Shown here: one piece after another, positions 1 to 8,887 of the stretch
Numbering within the stretch: the stretch's first letter is position 1
How the letters are laid out: the number at the start of each line of letters is the position of its first letter
Source: Candidatus Aenigmatarchaeota archaeon
GTDB taxonomy: Archaea; Aenigmatarchaeota; Aenigmatarchaeia; QMZS01
Assembly: GCA_003663355.1 (NCBI GenBank)
Contig: QMZV01000001.1
Coordinates: 1-55,624, forward strand
DNA: 55,624 nt
Direction of reading: 5' to 3'
Position numbers and translations under genes: made by a program
Notes under the pieces: model-generated
Seen by the model: only the letters and a program-made list of their open reading frames with translations
What the model was told of the DNA's origin: nothing
Database searches by the model: none

Positions 1-2
1 CT

Positions 3-572
3 TCAGAAGAAATAGCAAATCATTTTAAAATAAACAAAAAATCCATTCTCGAAAAATTAAGGAAAAGGCGAAAAGAAATAAGAGAGCTTTGGAAATCTGT
101 TGAGAAAAGATTTTTTGAAGACATAATGAATCTAACAAATTTTGAATGGAAATTTCAGAACTATAAATGTTTTCTCTCTTGTGCGTGGGCAGGTCGCTAT
201 TTTTATCCGAAAAATGAGATTGAAATTTTCGGATTTCTGAAAAATACAGATACATTAAACACGCTGGCCGAGGAATTATTTCACTTGTACTTTTGGGATA
301 TTTTGGAGAAAAAATTTAAAATAAATGTGAAATTCTTAGATAAAGAAAAATATACGGAAAAAGAGAAAAAACTATGGTTTCTTTCGGAAGCTGTTGTCGG
401 ATTTGTTTTACCCGAAATTGGTTTTTACAAGAAAAGTTTGTGGTTTACTCCTTGGTGGAAAGCTGACCCTAAAATAAAAGAAATTTATATCTCTCTGAAA
501 CCTTTCTGGAAGAATAGAAAAAATTTTACGGATTTTTTAAGAAATTCCATAAAAGTTCTAAGGACAATATAA
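3..572 (+). CDS. HTH plus EExxH-domain protein, 5' end outside window
   Basis: The reading frame is open from base 3, and its first visible residues (EEIANHFKINKKSILEKLRK) look like a helix-turn-helix. The start therefore lies before the window, although an internal ATG exists at 126. The rest carries a CAWAGRY motif and a segment AEELFHLYFW. This has the shape of the HExxH helix of zinc peptidases, but with Glu in place of the first His. The C-terminus is KNRKNFTDFLRNS. A decayed paralogue lies at 10938-11377 and keeps CVWAGRY, EELLHLHF and NKRNFTDFLKN, so the family is real and has been duplicated here. Function is unknown; a peptidase-like fold that may have lost activity is an inference. 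The gene is followed by AT-rich DNA and an inverted repeat. Confidence 0.6.
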   Translation, partial: SEEIANHFKINKKSILEKLRKRRKEIRELWKSVEKRFFEDIMNLTNFEWKFQNYKCFLSCAWAGRYFYPKNEIEIFGFLKNTDTLNTLAEELFHLYFWDILEKKFKINVKFLDKEKYTEKEKKLWFLSEAVVGFVLPEIGFYKKSLWFTPWWKADPKIKEIYISLKPFWKNRKNFTDFLRNSIKVLRTI

Positions 573-667
573 TTGGACGTAAAGAATGGCACGAACTTAT
601 AAAAAGAGATGAAATTAAAGAGAAAGTCTCTCAATTATTGCGAGGATATGCTTGCCACCAAAAATAG
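563..667 (+). pseudogene. short gene relic ending in an inverted repeat
   Basis: An open stretch of about 34 codons reads KEWHELIKRDEIKEKVSQLL...GYACHQK and stops at 665-667, inside the 23-bp inverted repeat that begins at 662. It has no start codon and is in a different frame from the preceding gene. The composition looks like a real charged helical C-terminus. One reading is a gene cut by insertion of the element bounded by the repeats. I do not recognise the family. Confidence 0.25.
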
Positions 668-684
668 ACAATTGCCGTATAAAA
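662..684 (+). repeat. left copy of perfect 23-bp inverted repeat
   Basis: This 23-bp sequence (core caattgccgtataaaa) recurs exactly as its reverse complement at 5851-5873. The pair encloses about 5.2 kb with four metabolic-type genes. No target-site duplication is evident beside it. It may be a transposon end or a repeated IS end. Confidence 0.8.
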
Positions 685-818
685 ACTAATATATATAAGT
701 GAGAGGTTTTATATTCTTTCCTCAAGTATATTCTTTTGGCACTAGTTGGATTATTCGAAGAAAAAAGAGTTTAAAGTATGAAGAATGGGAAAGAAAGGTT
801 GGGAAGAAGATAAAGTAG

Positions 819-1523
819 TTAAAAACTATGAAAATTATGCTTTTTACTTTCTGATTTCTTCCATTTTTTATAATCCTCTTCTAAAAGATATCTTCCTTGA
901 AGATAGATTTCAAAATTATATTTTCTCCACCATAACTCATTATACCCAGTTGTAATTTTCCTTACCCTTAAGCTTTCAATTATCTTTAACATTTCATTTT
1001 TTATAGTGTTTATATTTATATTTTCGTTTTTCTCAACTTTAGCTTCTATTTCAATGAAAGTTCCCAGCTCTTTAACATTATCAACGACAATTAAAAATTT
1101 TCCGTTAGTAAACACTTTTCTTTCTTTATCTATTATGATAGAATCTATTAAGCTATTTATCTTCTTCAATTCGTCAATAGATGGGGTCGAAATTTGTTTT
1201 AGATTTAAAAATCTAAAAATGGTATTTAACTTGTCAACATCATCTTTAGATAAAGATAATTCAAATGAATATTCCGAACAGATTTCATGTATGCTTACTT
1301 CATTTTGATTAAGTACGTCAGAAGGATTAAACTTAATTTGAAGCTTATTTCCGTTTCTTATTCTTATAAAAATTCCTCTTTTGTAAAGATTTGCATCTTT
1401 CGTGTCGAAGTAAATATCTTTTATTCTTACTTTCTTTAAAAACTTTAAATTCTCTAAGCACTTTTCAAGTTGAAGTTTGTCTAAAACTTGACATTTTAAT
1501 TCTATTTCTTTTACTTTTTTCAT
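819..1523 (-). CDS. CYTH-domain phosphohydrolase/cyclase family protein
   Basis: A 234-residue protein beginning with the diagnostic CYTH tunnel motif ExExK (E6, E8, K10 in VKEIELK). It continues with alternating basic and acidic strands (RIRNGNKLQIK; IIIDKERK; FIEIEAKVEK) expected to line the triphosphate tunnel. CYTH proteins act on triphosphates such as thiamine triphosphate or inorganic triphosphate, or make cAMP (class IV cyclases). Substrate cannot be told from sequence. The two-domain length fits the CyaB/ThTPase subgroup. It is the first gene inside the 662-5873 inverted repeats and is divergent from the aldo/keto reductase. Confidence 0.75.
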   Translation of the reverse strand: MKKVKEIELKCQVLDKLQLEKCLENLKFLKKVRIKDIYFDTKDANLYKRGIFIRIRNGNKLQIKFNPSDVLNQNEVSIHEICSEYSFELSLSKDDVDKLNTIFRFLNLKQISTPSIDELKKINSLIDSIIIDKERKVFTNGKFLIVVDNVKELGTFIEIEAKVEKNENININTIKNEMLKIIESLRVRKITTGYNELWWRKYNFEIYLQGRYLLEEDYKKWKKSESKKHNFHSF

Positions 1524-1574
1524 ACAAAAATCTAAATCAAAAATTTAAATAATTAAATTTTCTTAGACTTGATT

Positions 1575-2633
1575 ATGAGTTATGTAATACTCGGAAAAAC
1601 GGGCCTAAAAGTTAGTAGGTTGGGTGCTGGATGTTGGAGCATTGGTGGACCGTTCTCAAATTTAGGATTAGCAGGAGGTTGGGATAATGTAAAAGAAAAA
1701 GATGCAAAAGAAGCGCTTTATCTCGCCTTTAAGATGGGAGTAAATATATTTGATACGGCAGATGTATACGGATTAGGAAACTCAGAAAGATTAATAGGAT
1801 GGTGGGTAAGAAAGTTAGAAAAAGAAGGGGTGAAAAGAGATGAATTTGTTATAATTTCAAAAGTTGGATATTTTTTTGGCACAGCTCCTCACGGATATTA
1901 CTCACTTCATATGAGACACCAACTTGAGATGAGTTTAAATAATCTAAAAACAAAATATTTGGATATTTACTTTTTTCATCATTATGATTTTGGTCCCAAA
2001 GATAAGTACCTCTCTAAAGCTATTAGACAAATGAAAGAATTTAAAAGGAAAGGCCTGGTACATTTTATTGGATTGAGAGGACCTCACCAATTTTTGCCTT
2101 ATCGAAAGATTAGAAAAATGTCCACCGAAGAACTTTTTGATAGATTTTTCTATTTAGCAGAACTCATAGACCCAGATGTCATTAGTGTTAAGTATAATAT
2201 GCTTGATAGAGATATAGGCGATTACAAAATAGATATTTTTAAATGGGCGAAAGAAAGGGATATAGGAGTTGTAATCTACGAGCCGTTGGCACATGGGTTG
2301 TTAACTAATAAATACAATCCTGATAATCCACCAAAATTTAGCGATCAAGACCATAGAAGTAGAAAATTTTGGTTTACTAGAGAAGGCATCCAAATAATTT
2401 CATCTAAATTAAGAATTTTGGGAGAGAAATTTAATTGTAATTCCGTAAAGGACTACATTCATCTGGCACTCCGATTTTGTCTTTCTCGCTCCAATAAAAG
2501 TGTTGTATTTGTCGGCTTCAAAAATAAGCAACAAGTCAAAGAAAATTTTTCAGTTAAAGAAGTATGTCTTACAAAGAAGGAAATAGAATTCATAAGAAAA
2601 ACATTTTCCGACATCAAGGTGAAAAATGAGTAA
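1575..2633 (+). CDS. aldo/keto reductase
   Basis: A 352-residue NADP-dependent oxidoreductase of the AKR TIM-barrel family. The N-terminus VILGKTGLKVSRLGAGCW is the typical first strand. The catalytic tetrad is visible as D and Y of FDTADVYGLGNSE, K of IISKVGYFFG and H of YFFHHYD. The cofactor-binding end has the usual late region around SNKSVVFVGFKN. I chose ATG 1575 over the in-frame TTG at 1569. It overlaps the next gene by 8 bases, so the two are probably co-transcribed. Substrate is unknown. Confidence 0.85.
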   Translation: MSYVILGKTGLKVSRLGAGCWSIGGPFSNLGLAGGWDNVKEKDAKEALYLAFKMGVNIFDTADVYGLGNSERLIGWWVRKLEKEGVKRDEFVIISKVGYFFGTAPHGYYSLHMRHQLEMSLNNLKTKYLDIYFFHHYDFGPKDKYLSKAIRQMKEFKRKGLVHFIGLRGPHQFLPYRKIRKMSTEELFDRFFYLAELIDPDVISVKYNMLDRDIGDYKIDIFKWAKERDIGVVIYEPLAHGLLTNKYNPDNPPKFSDQDHRSRKFWFTREGIQIISSKLRILGEKFNCNSVKDYIHLALRFCLSRSNKSVVFVGFKNKQQVKENFSVKEVCLTKKEIEFIRKTFSDIKVKNE

Positions 2634-3423
2634 ACAATTATTCCTTGATAAATACTTTGGAAATAAGTTTGAAATGGAAGAAAAAATTGTGAGAATATTG
2701 AATTGGAATGTAAGGAACCCTTCTTACCAAAGAGCAACGAAACAATGTAGATATATAGAAAAATTAAAACCACACCTAATACTCCTTACGGAATTGAAAT
2801 CTTCCAGTGGTTTAAGATATTTCAAAGAAAGATTTTCGTATTTAGATTATGATTTATTTTACGAATTCCCTGAGGATGATTATTTTATTTTAATTGCATG
2901 TATTTTTGAAACTTGTGAAATACCGACTAGAACAGAGTTTTTACCACATAGGATGAAAGGAATTTACTTTAAGTATAGAGATATTAAAGGAAAATTTTTT
3001 GGTATCTACGTACCTTCTCGAGGTCCAAAAGAAAAGAGAAATGTAAATAAAAGAAAATTTCAGAACAGTGTAATGAAAACCTTGGATGAAATTAGAAATA
3101 AAGTTAAAGTTTCGAGACTTATTATTGGAGGAGATTTAAACGTTATTGACCCTTATCATATTCCAAAATATCCTATTTTTGGGAATTGGGAGTATGAATT
3201 TTATGAAAAATTCACTGAAATAGGACTAATTGACGCGTTTAGGAAAGTTAATTCTCATCAAGATTATAGTTGGTTTGGAAAAGAAGGAGATGGATATAGA
3301 TTCGATCATCTTTTTGTTTCAAAAGATTTAGAAAACAGAATTAAGAGTTGTTATTATGATCATACCGTAAGGGAAAAGAAGTTAAGTGATCATTCATCAA
3401 TGATTTTAGAACTGGAATTGTAG
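2626..3423 (+). CDS. endonuclease/exonuclease/phosphatase (EEP) family protein
   Basis: A 265-residue EEP-fold hydrolase. Motifs in order: RILNWNVRNP (Asn that helps bind metal), ILLTELKSS (metal-binding Glu), IIGGDLNVID (catalytic Asp/Asn) and a C-terminal KLSDHSSMIL (Asp-His). Family members include exonuclease III, sphingomyelinases and phosphoinositide phosphatases, so the substrate is uncertain. There is no secretion signal. The start overlaps the aldo/keto reductase stop, and the 3' end overlaps the oppositely oriented radical SAM gene by 34 bases. Confidence 0.8.
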   Translation: MSKQLFLDKYFGNKFEMEEKIVRILNWNVRNPSYQRATKQCRYIEKLKPHLILLTELKSSSGLRYFKERFSYLDYDLFYEFPEDDYFILIACIFETCEIPTRTEFLPHRMKGIYFKYRDIKGKFFGIYVPSRGPKEKRNVNKRKFQNSVMKTLDEIRNKVKVSRLIIGGDLNVIDPYHIPKYPIFGNWEYEFYEKFTEIGLIDAFRKVNSHQDYSWFGKEGDGYRFDHLFVSKDLENRIKSCYYDHTVREKKLSDHSSMILELEL

Positions 3424-5558
3424 ATTTTCCATCTCTGAATAGCTTTCTTAAGTCTTTCATCTTTTGTATCGTTAATCTCACGTTGTTGAAGGAGTTTGGA
3501 ACTTTTGTCAACAATTTCTACTTCCATGATTCGAAGAAATATCTCAAGACACTTTTTTAAACTTTCCTTCAACGAATTTTTTTCCATTAAGTTCCAAAAC
3601 TTTTCTAAGTAGCCATGGCACTTAATTATTTTAGGAATTTTAAACAACTTTTTATTTTTTGTTGCAATCAACACCATTGATTTAATAAAATCTAAACTAA
3701 GTTTTCTATGAGTTTTCATGAGTTCAAACAATTTGCGTTCTTCATTATTTCTTGCTGTTTTACGTAAACCTTTTATTGCATACATTAGCTCAAAATTTCT
3801 GTCTATCCATTCTTGAGAAAATTTTGCGAGCAAACCTATCTTTGGATTTAAATACCTCACTTTTATTTTCCCTATTCTCATGTCTGGTTTACCTATTATT
3901 AATTTCTTTTTGTATTTCTTTTCCGCTATTTTGAGCAACTTTATATAATTACACCCAATGAGAACCTCCAACTGGGCAAGCATATATGAGACTCTTGTAC
4001 AAAGAGGGTCTCCGAGTTTATTCTTTTCTACTAACTTTTTATCATGAATAAGATTAAATAAATCATTAAAAGTACACTTCTTTAGATTAATTATTTTCAT
4101 CAGAGCATCATCCCTTTCTAGAAATAGTATATTTTCGATTAATTCTTGCATACTCATAAGCGGATCGAACATAATAAAACCTAATCTGAAACCAACTCCG
4201 ATACAACTAAGTAACCTAATTGCCATCACCGATTGCTCTGGTGTTATACCTTTCCCATATCTCATCAACTGAGTTTTGGAACCAGACTCTACTCCCACAA
4301 AAACTCTTGCAAGACCAGCTTCTTTAAGAAGATGCCACATTTTTATCCTATTAACATGCCACTTTTTTGGCATTTTAAGATTATAAATTTGATCAATTCT
4401 GGTGTAAACATCAAAAGAAATCTTAATTTTATTTCTAATAATTCCTTTTGCAATTTTTATTAATCTTTTTGTTTCACTTTCATCGACACCACCAATTGTC
4501 TCTTCGTCTGCAATATAAAGATGTCTAGATAACTTAGAAAACTTGTTCATAATACTATTGAAATACTTAAGCTGCGAAATTATTACCCTTGGAGACATAC
4601 CCTTAAAGCATTTTGGTTTATGATGTCTTGGGCAAAAAGTGCATTGCCAAAAGCATCCTCTATTCCATTCATGAGTTAACGCACCTCTCAATTCAGCGAG
4701 TTTTTCTACAGTATCAGAAGCTGGTGGAGGTAAATCATCCATATTTATTGGTTTTACTGGTGTAACCAAAATTTTATTTTTGTATTTAGCAATTATACCA
4801 GAAATTTCTTCTAATTTCTTTTTGCCTTTTACAAATTCTATCAAATCAACCATTGTATTTTCTCCCTCTCCTCGCGCAATGAGTATATTTGGATATCTTT
4901 TAAGAAAATATTCTGGAAAAGAAGCCGCGATAAAATTACCAATTATAACTAGACCATCCCATTTTTTCTCTCTTTTAAGTCTGTAAATTCTGTCCAAAAT
5001 CTTTATAACAAGAGGGGTTTGTCCATGAGGACACGAAACTCCTATAATATCTGGGCGTATTTGTATTATTTTCTTTTCTATATCTACGGCTTTTAATCCT
5101 AATTGTGTATCAAGTATCAACACCTGCGCCTTTTGATATTTTCTTAAATAAGAGGCTAAGATTGACACACCCAAAGATAGCCGAGGTATGGGATATTTCT
5201 CTATTATGTAAGGATTTATTAATATAACTTTCGGCAAAGATAAAAATTCTTCAAATTTTTTTATTGTAGAAAATACAACAAACTTTTTGTGAAGCATCTT
5301 AACGGGAAGGATTTTTCTTAATACCGGGTTTTCTTCAAATTTTTGAAAAGGCGTATAAATTCTCACTTTATTATCGTAAAAGAAGTAAATAGCTAAATTT
5401 CTTGTCTCTCCTGTAACTACAATCTTATCCATTTTTACTCCATAAGCTTTTAAAACTTCTCTTATTTTTTCTTCTAATTCTGCTGGATTTCTATAATACA
5501 GTGAAGACAATATTTCTTTAATTTCACCAAGCATTTTTCTATTTTCTACACATCTCAT
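3390..5558 (-). CDS. B12-binding-domain radical SAM protein
   Basis: A 722-residue protein. After an N-terminal region of about 100 residues comes a Rossmann-like B12-binding domain (about 110-260: SLGVSILASYLRKY, DIIGVSCPHGQTP, VIIGN, ARGEGE). A radical SAM domain follows with the cluster motif CFWQCTFC (CxxxCxxC, near residue 300) and later ADEETIGG and FVGVESGSKTQL. Such enzymes do methylations or C-C rearrangements; the exact reaction cannot be assigned. The cobalamin-ligating DxHxxG motif is not evident. The long helical C-terminus after about residue 520 is unassigned. It is the last gene inside the inverted repeats. Confidence 0.8.
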   Translation of the reverse strand: MRCVENRKMLGEIKEILSSLYYRNPAELEEKIREVLKAYGVKMDKIVVTGETRNLAIYFFYDNKVRIYTPFQKFEENPVLRKILPVKMLHKKFVVFSTIKKFEEFLSLPKVILINPYIIEKYPIPRLSLGVSILASYLRKYQKAQVLILDTQLGLKAVDIEKKIIQIRPDIIGVSCPHGQTPLVIKILDRIYRLKREKKWDGLVIIGNFIAASFPEYFLKRYPNILIARGEGENTMVDLIEFVKGKKKLEEISGIIAKYKNKILVTPVKPINMDDLPPPASDTVEKLAELRGALTHEWNRGCFWQCTFCPRHHKPKCFKGMSPRVIISQLKYFNSIMNKFSKLSRHLYIADEETIGGVDESETKRLIKIAKGIIRNKIKISFDVYTRIDQIYNLKMPKKWHVNRIKMWHLLKEAGLARVFVGVESGSKTQLMRYGKGITPEQSVMAIRLLSCIGVGFRLGFIMFDPLMSMQELIENILFLERDDALMKIINLKKCTFNDLFNLIHDKKLVEKNKLGDPLCTRVSYMLAQLEVLIGCNYIKLLKIAEKKYKKKLIIGKPDMRIGKIKVRYLNPKIGLLAKFSQEWIDRNFELMYAIKGLRKTARNNEERKLFELMKTHRKLSLDFIKSMVLIATKNKKLFKIPKIIKCHGYLEKFWNLMEKNSLKESLKKCLEIFLRIMEVEIVDKSSKLLQQREINDTKDERLKKAIQRWKIYNSSSKIIDE

Positions 5559-5660
5559 AATACCGTTTTTTTCTTAAATTCTCAAGACTTACTGACAATA
5601 AGCTGACAGAACTGCTATGAAGGCTTTATTTTAGCAGAAAAATATACAGATTTTGTGTAA

Positions 5661-5795
5661 AAACTCAACTTTAACACTTTGGGTGTAAACCCTTCTAAAT
5701 TCCCATTATTCTTAAAAATGTAAGGACGAAAATTTTAGTTTAAGTTGAGTTTTATTTAGAGTTTAAGAGAGATCTAAAAGTGTCAAAGTTGGGTT
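5661..5795. repeat. cluster of three related motifs forming an imperfect inverted repeat
   Basis: aactcaactttaacacttt at 5662-5680 matches the reverse complement of 5777-5795 at 17 of 19 positions. A third, shorter copy in reverse orientation lies at about 5738-5753 (gtttaagttgagtttt). A small hairpin gggtgtaaaccc follows the first copy. The cluster lies just inside the right 23-bp repeat, upstream of the radical SAM gene. It may be old insertion-sequence ends or an operator. The rest of 5559-6149 has no gene I can support. Confidence 0.45.
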
Positions 5796-5850
5796 AAAGG
5801 AAAATATTTTCATGTTATTATGACTGTGCACATATAAATAATTTTTCGGA

Positions 5851-5873
5851 TTTTATACGGCAATTGTCTATTT
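5851..5873 (-). repeat. right copy of perfect 23-bp inverted repeat
   Basis: Exact reverse complement of 662-684. A transposase relic begins about 280 bases outside it. Bases 5874-6149 are AT-rich and carry no recognisable gene. Confidence 0.8.
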
Positions 5874-6149
5874 GCATTAGAAGTAGATATTTTTCCAAAA
5901 AAAACCATTTCAGAGAATATTTTTCGTAAGATACTTCGTTAAAGAAAAATAATTGTAACTAATCATTAATAAATCTATGACCGTCGGTTTGGTTTTTCAA
6001 AAACTTTCTTCTAAAAAAAATTTAGGGTTGAAGTTTAATACTTCTAAACCTCTCTCAAGCTTTACTCAGTTTGCTAATTGCAATTTATAAGCACGTTGGT
6101 AACATATAATGTGTATAAAGTTGAAAAATGTTAGCCACAAATATAATAG

Positions 6150-6431
6150 AAAACCAAAGTCTTAATAGATAACGGAAAACAGTTTGTGTCAAAGTTCTAC
6201 AACAAGTTCTTAGAAGAAAAAGGAATCAAGCATAGAAGAACAAAACCTTACAACCCCAAATGTAATGGAAAGATGGAGAGATGGTTTAAAACCCTTAAAA
6301 AACCTCTTAAGAAGAAATGGTTTAATAATTTAGAAGAGTTTATCAGAGAAGTTGGTAGGTTTGTTGATAATTACAACAACAAACCAAAGAGGGTTCTAAA
6401 TTGGAGAACTCCGAAGGAGAGATATATCTGA
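6150..6431 (+). pseudogene. C-terminal relic of a DDE (rve-type) transposase
   Basis: The frame opens just after a stop at 6147-6149. It reads LIDNGKQFVSKFYNKFL, then GIKHRRTKPYNPKCNGKMER and a C-terminal YNNKPKRVLNWRTPKERY. This is the last part of an integrase-type transposase: the second catalytic Asp region (IDNGKQF) and the catalytic Glu in NGKMER are present. The N-terminal domain and first Asp are missing, so it is inactive. It resembles IS481/IS3-like integrase-core transposases. It sits beside the right 23-bp repeat, suggesting IS activity shaped this junction. Bases 6432-6629 hold only a promoter-like AT-rich stretch. Confidence 0.7.
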
Positions 6432-6629
6432 AACATAAGAGTTGATCAGAAAAAAATAAGAGTGGTAAATATCTCTGATAATTAAGAAATTTTAGTTTTT
6501 GTTGTTAATTTTGAGTTTAAGGTTGTCATATACGATTACTTAAAGACTATTTAAAGTTTTTTATCTTAGTATTTTTATAGAGGCTTACCTATATCTTTAA
6601 CAAATATATTTAGTTTCCCATTTTTTAAC

Positions 6630-7652
6630 ATGAAACGCTATAAAGCTGCTGTAATAGGTTTAGGACACCAAGGTATAGAAGATTGGATACCAGGAATTGT
6701 GGATTCTCAATTTGCCACATTGAAGGCGATTTGCGATAGTGATAGAAAAAAGCTTGATGTGTGGAAAGAAAAACTAAAGGTTAATGCTTATGAGAACTAT
6801 AAGGAACTCTTATCAAGAGAGGCCTTAGATTTTGTAGTTATAGCAACGCCTCATGATACTCATAAACCTATAACCGAAGAAGCATTTAAACATGGTATTC
6901 ATGTATTAAAAGAAAAGCCCTTTGCTCGTAGTTTAAAGGAAGCTCTTTACTTAAGAGATTTGGCTGAAAAATATGAAACAACATTAATGATAGTAGCTCA
7001 ACGAAGATTTAATCCAATTTATACGACATTCTTCCAACTCAAAGACCAAATTGGAGAACCATTTTTCATAGAAGCTAAATACAGTTTATTTATAGAAAAA
7101 CCTTACATAGGATGGAGAGGAGATAGAAAGAGGGCTGGTGGTGGATGTATTATAGATATGGGTTATCACATAATAGATATACTTATTTGGTATTTTGGAC
7201 TTCCAGATAGAGTCCATGCTGAATTTTCCACAAAAGCTTGTCCAGAAATTAACTACAAAGCTGAAGATACAGCCACAATTCTTTTTAGTTATGGTGTAGG
7301 ATTATACGGAAATCTCGTACTTTCTCGATATTATCCTCCAAAGAGTGAATATATTAAACTAATCGGAAGTAGAGGTATAATTGAAGTTGAAAGAGGGAAA
7401 ATTAAGAGAAAGAAAAGTGATGGTGAAGTAGTTGAATCTTTAAGTAGAGATGTTGCATGGCCTACAGCAGCTATTAATCAAATAGATTACTTTTGTAGAG
7501 TTATAAATAGTGAAAGAGAAAATTTTAGTAATCCAGACTATCACTTACAACATATGAGTTTTATAGAAGCCTGCTACCTTTCAAAACGAAACGGATGTTA
7601 TGTATCTCCAAAGGAGATATTAGAGAAAAAGGTGGAAAGATGTCAAAGTTAG
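6630..7652 (+). CDS. Gfo/Idh/MocA family oxidoreductase
   Basis: A 340-residue NAD(P)-dependent sugar-type dehydrogenase. The N-terminal Rossmann fold begins AAVIGLGHQGIEDW (GxGxxG-like) and continues with VVIATPHDTHKP and the family signature HVLKEKPFARSL (EKP motif with the conserved Lys). The second domain has GGGCIIDMGYHIIDIL, with the Asp and His used in catalysis by relatives. It is first in a tight four-gene operon (13-base overlap with the next gene). With a DegT aminotransferase next, a role in making an amino- or keto-sugar nucleotide is likely but inferred. Confidence 0.85.
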   Translation: MKRYKAAVIGLGHQGIEDWIPGIVDSQFATLKAICDSDRKKLDVWKEKLKVNAYENYKELLSREALDFVVIATPHDTHKPITEEAFKHGIHVLKEKPFARSLKEALYLRDLAEKYETTLMIVAQRRFNPIYTTFFQLKDQIGEPFFIEAKYSLFIEKPYIGWRGDRKRAGGGCIIDMGYHIIDILIWYFGLPDRVHAEFSTKACPEINYKAEDTATILFSYGVGLYGNLVLSRYYPPKSEYIKLIGSRGIIEVERGKIKRKKSDGEVVESLSRDVAWPTAAINQIDYFCRVINSERENFSNPDYHLQHMSFIEACYLSKRNGCYVSPKEILEKKVERCQS

Positions 7653-8887
7653 CTATTAAGGGTGGAAATAAGATAGTAAACATAAAACCTCCACATTATA
7701 GATGGCCTGTAATTACACAAGCTACAGAGGAATCTGTATTATCACAATTAAAAAAATCAATTTCTATTTATAATAGGTCAGGAATAATTGAAGAATTAGA
7801 AGAGAAGTTTAAAAAATACTACAATAGAAAGTATGCTTTACTCACAAATTCAGGAACTACCGCATTATATTCGATGTATATAGCTGCTGGTCTTAAAGAG
7901 GGAAATGAAGTTATATGTCCGACTTATACTTTCTTTGCAACAGTAACACCCCTCTTCTTTACTGGCGCTATACCTATTCTAGTTGATTGTGATGAAAGCG
8001 GCAATATAAATCCTAATAAAATAGAGGAAAAAATTACAGAAAAAACAAAAGCTATTGTTGTTACGCATATGTGGGGCATTCCATGTGAAATGGAAGAAAT
8101 AGAAAAAATTGCAAGAGAGTATAATCTGTTATTATTTGAAGATGCTTCTCATGCTCATGGTGCAAAATATAAGGATAGAAAAGTTGGGACATTCGGTGAC
8201 GTTTCTGTATTTAGTTTACAAGCACAAAAACTTATACCAGCAGGCGAGGGAGGTGTTCTCCTAACAAATAATGAAGAAATTTATTACAGAGCTTTACTAT
8301 TGGGGCATTACAATAAAAGATGTAAACAAGAAATACCTTCGGCATATGAACTTTACAGGTATTCTACTACAGGAATGGGTCTTAAATTAAGAATCCATCC
8401 TTTAGCTGCTGCTATTGCTAGTAAACAATTTGAAAATCTTGAAAAAGTACTTAGAGGAAAAAGAAAAAATGCCAAATATATATTAGAGAAAATCTCTGAA
8501 TTTACGTGTCTTAGACCCCCACAATTTAAAGATTATATGGAACCGTCATGGTATGCATTTGTATTTCATTATCTCTCAGAAAAGCTTTATAACATCCCAA
8601 TTGATAAGTTTTATGAGGCGCTAAAAGCTGAAGGTTGTGAAGAACTAGATAGACCTAACTCTACGTGTCCAGTCAATTATCACCCTCTGTTTCAAAACCC
8701 TGGAGAATTATTTACACAATATAAAGGGAAAATTAAATATAAACGTGGAGATTTTCCCACTGCTGAAAAATTTCATGAAACATCACTTAAATTACCTGTA
8801 TGGCATGAGGATTCTGACAAAGAAATTATTGATTTGTATTTAAGGGCCCTAGAAAAGGTTACACAAAATTATAAAGAGTTAATATGA
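7640..8887 (+). CDS. DegT/DnrJ/EryC1-family PLP aminotransferase
   Basis: A 415-residue fold-type I aminotransferase of the sugar aminotransferase family. Visible motifs: LLTNSGTTALYSMYIAAGL (cofactor phosphate region), VTHMWGIPCEMEEI, LLFEDASHAHGAKY (Asp for the pyridine nitrogen, then His) and SVFSLQAQKLIPAGEGG, whose Lys should form the Schiff base. ATG 7640 (MSKLAIKGGNKIV) is the usual family start and overlaps the dehydrogenase by 13 bases. Relatives transfer an amino group from Glu to a keto sugar nucleotide; an alternative is AHBA-synthase-like function. Confidence 0.85.
   Translation: MSKLAIKGGNKIVNIKPPHYRWPVITQATEESVLSQLKKSISIYNRSGIIEELEEKFKKYYNRKYALLTNSGTTALYSMYIAAGLKEGNEVICPTYTFFATVTPLFFTGAIPILVDCDESGNINPNKIEEKITEKTKAIVVTHMWGIPCEMEEIEKIAREYNLLLFEDASHAHGAKYKDRKVGTFGDVSVFSLQAQKLIPAGEGGVLLTNNEEIYYRALLLGHYNKRCKQEIPSAYELYRYSTTGMGLKLRIHPLAAAIASKQFENLEKVLRGKRKNAKYILEKISEFTCLRPPQFKDYMEPSWYAFVFHYLSEKLYNIPIDKFYEALKAEGCEELDRPNSTCPVNYHPLFQNPGELFTQYKGKIKYKRGDFPTAEKFHETSLKLPVWHEDSDKEIIDLYLRALEKVTQNYKELI

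Noticed and set aside
5661..5795. Possible CRISPR array
   Set aside because: Only three copies, in mixed orientation and unequal spacing, and no cas genes in the window.
5781..6196. gtgtcaaagtt at 5780-5790 and again at 6186-6196 as an IS end pair
   Set aside because: The second copy lies within conserved transposase coding sequence (FVSKFYNK), so the match is most simply chance.
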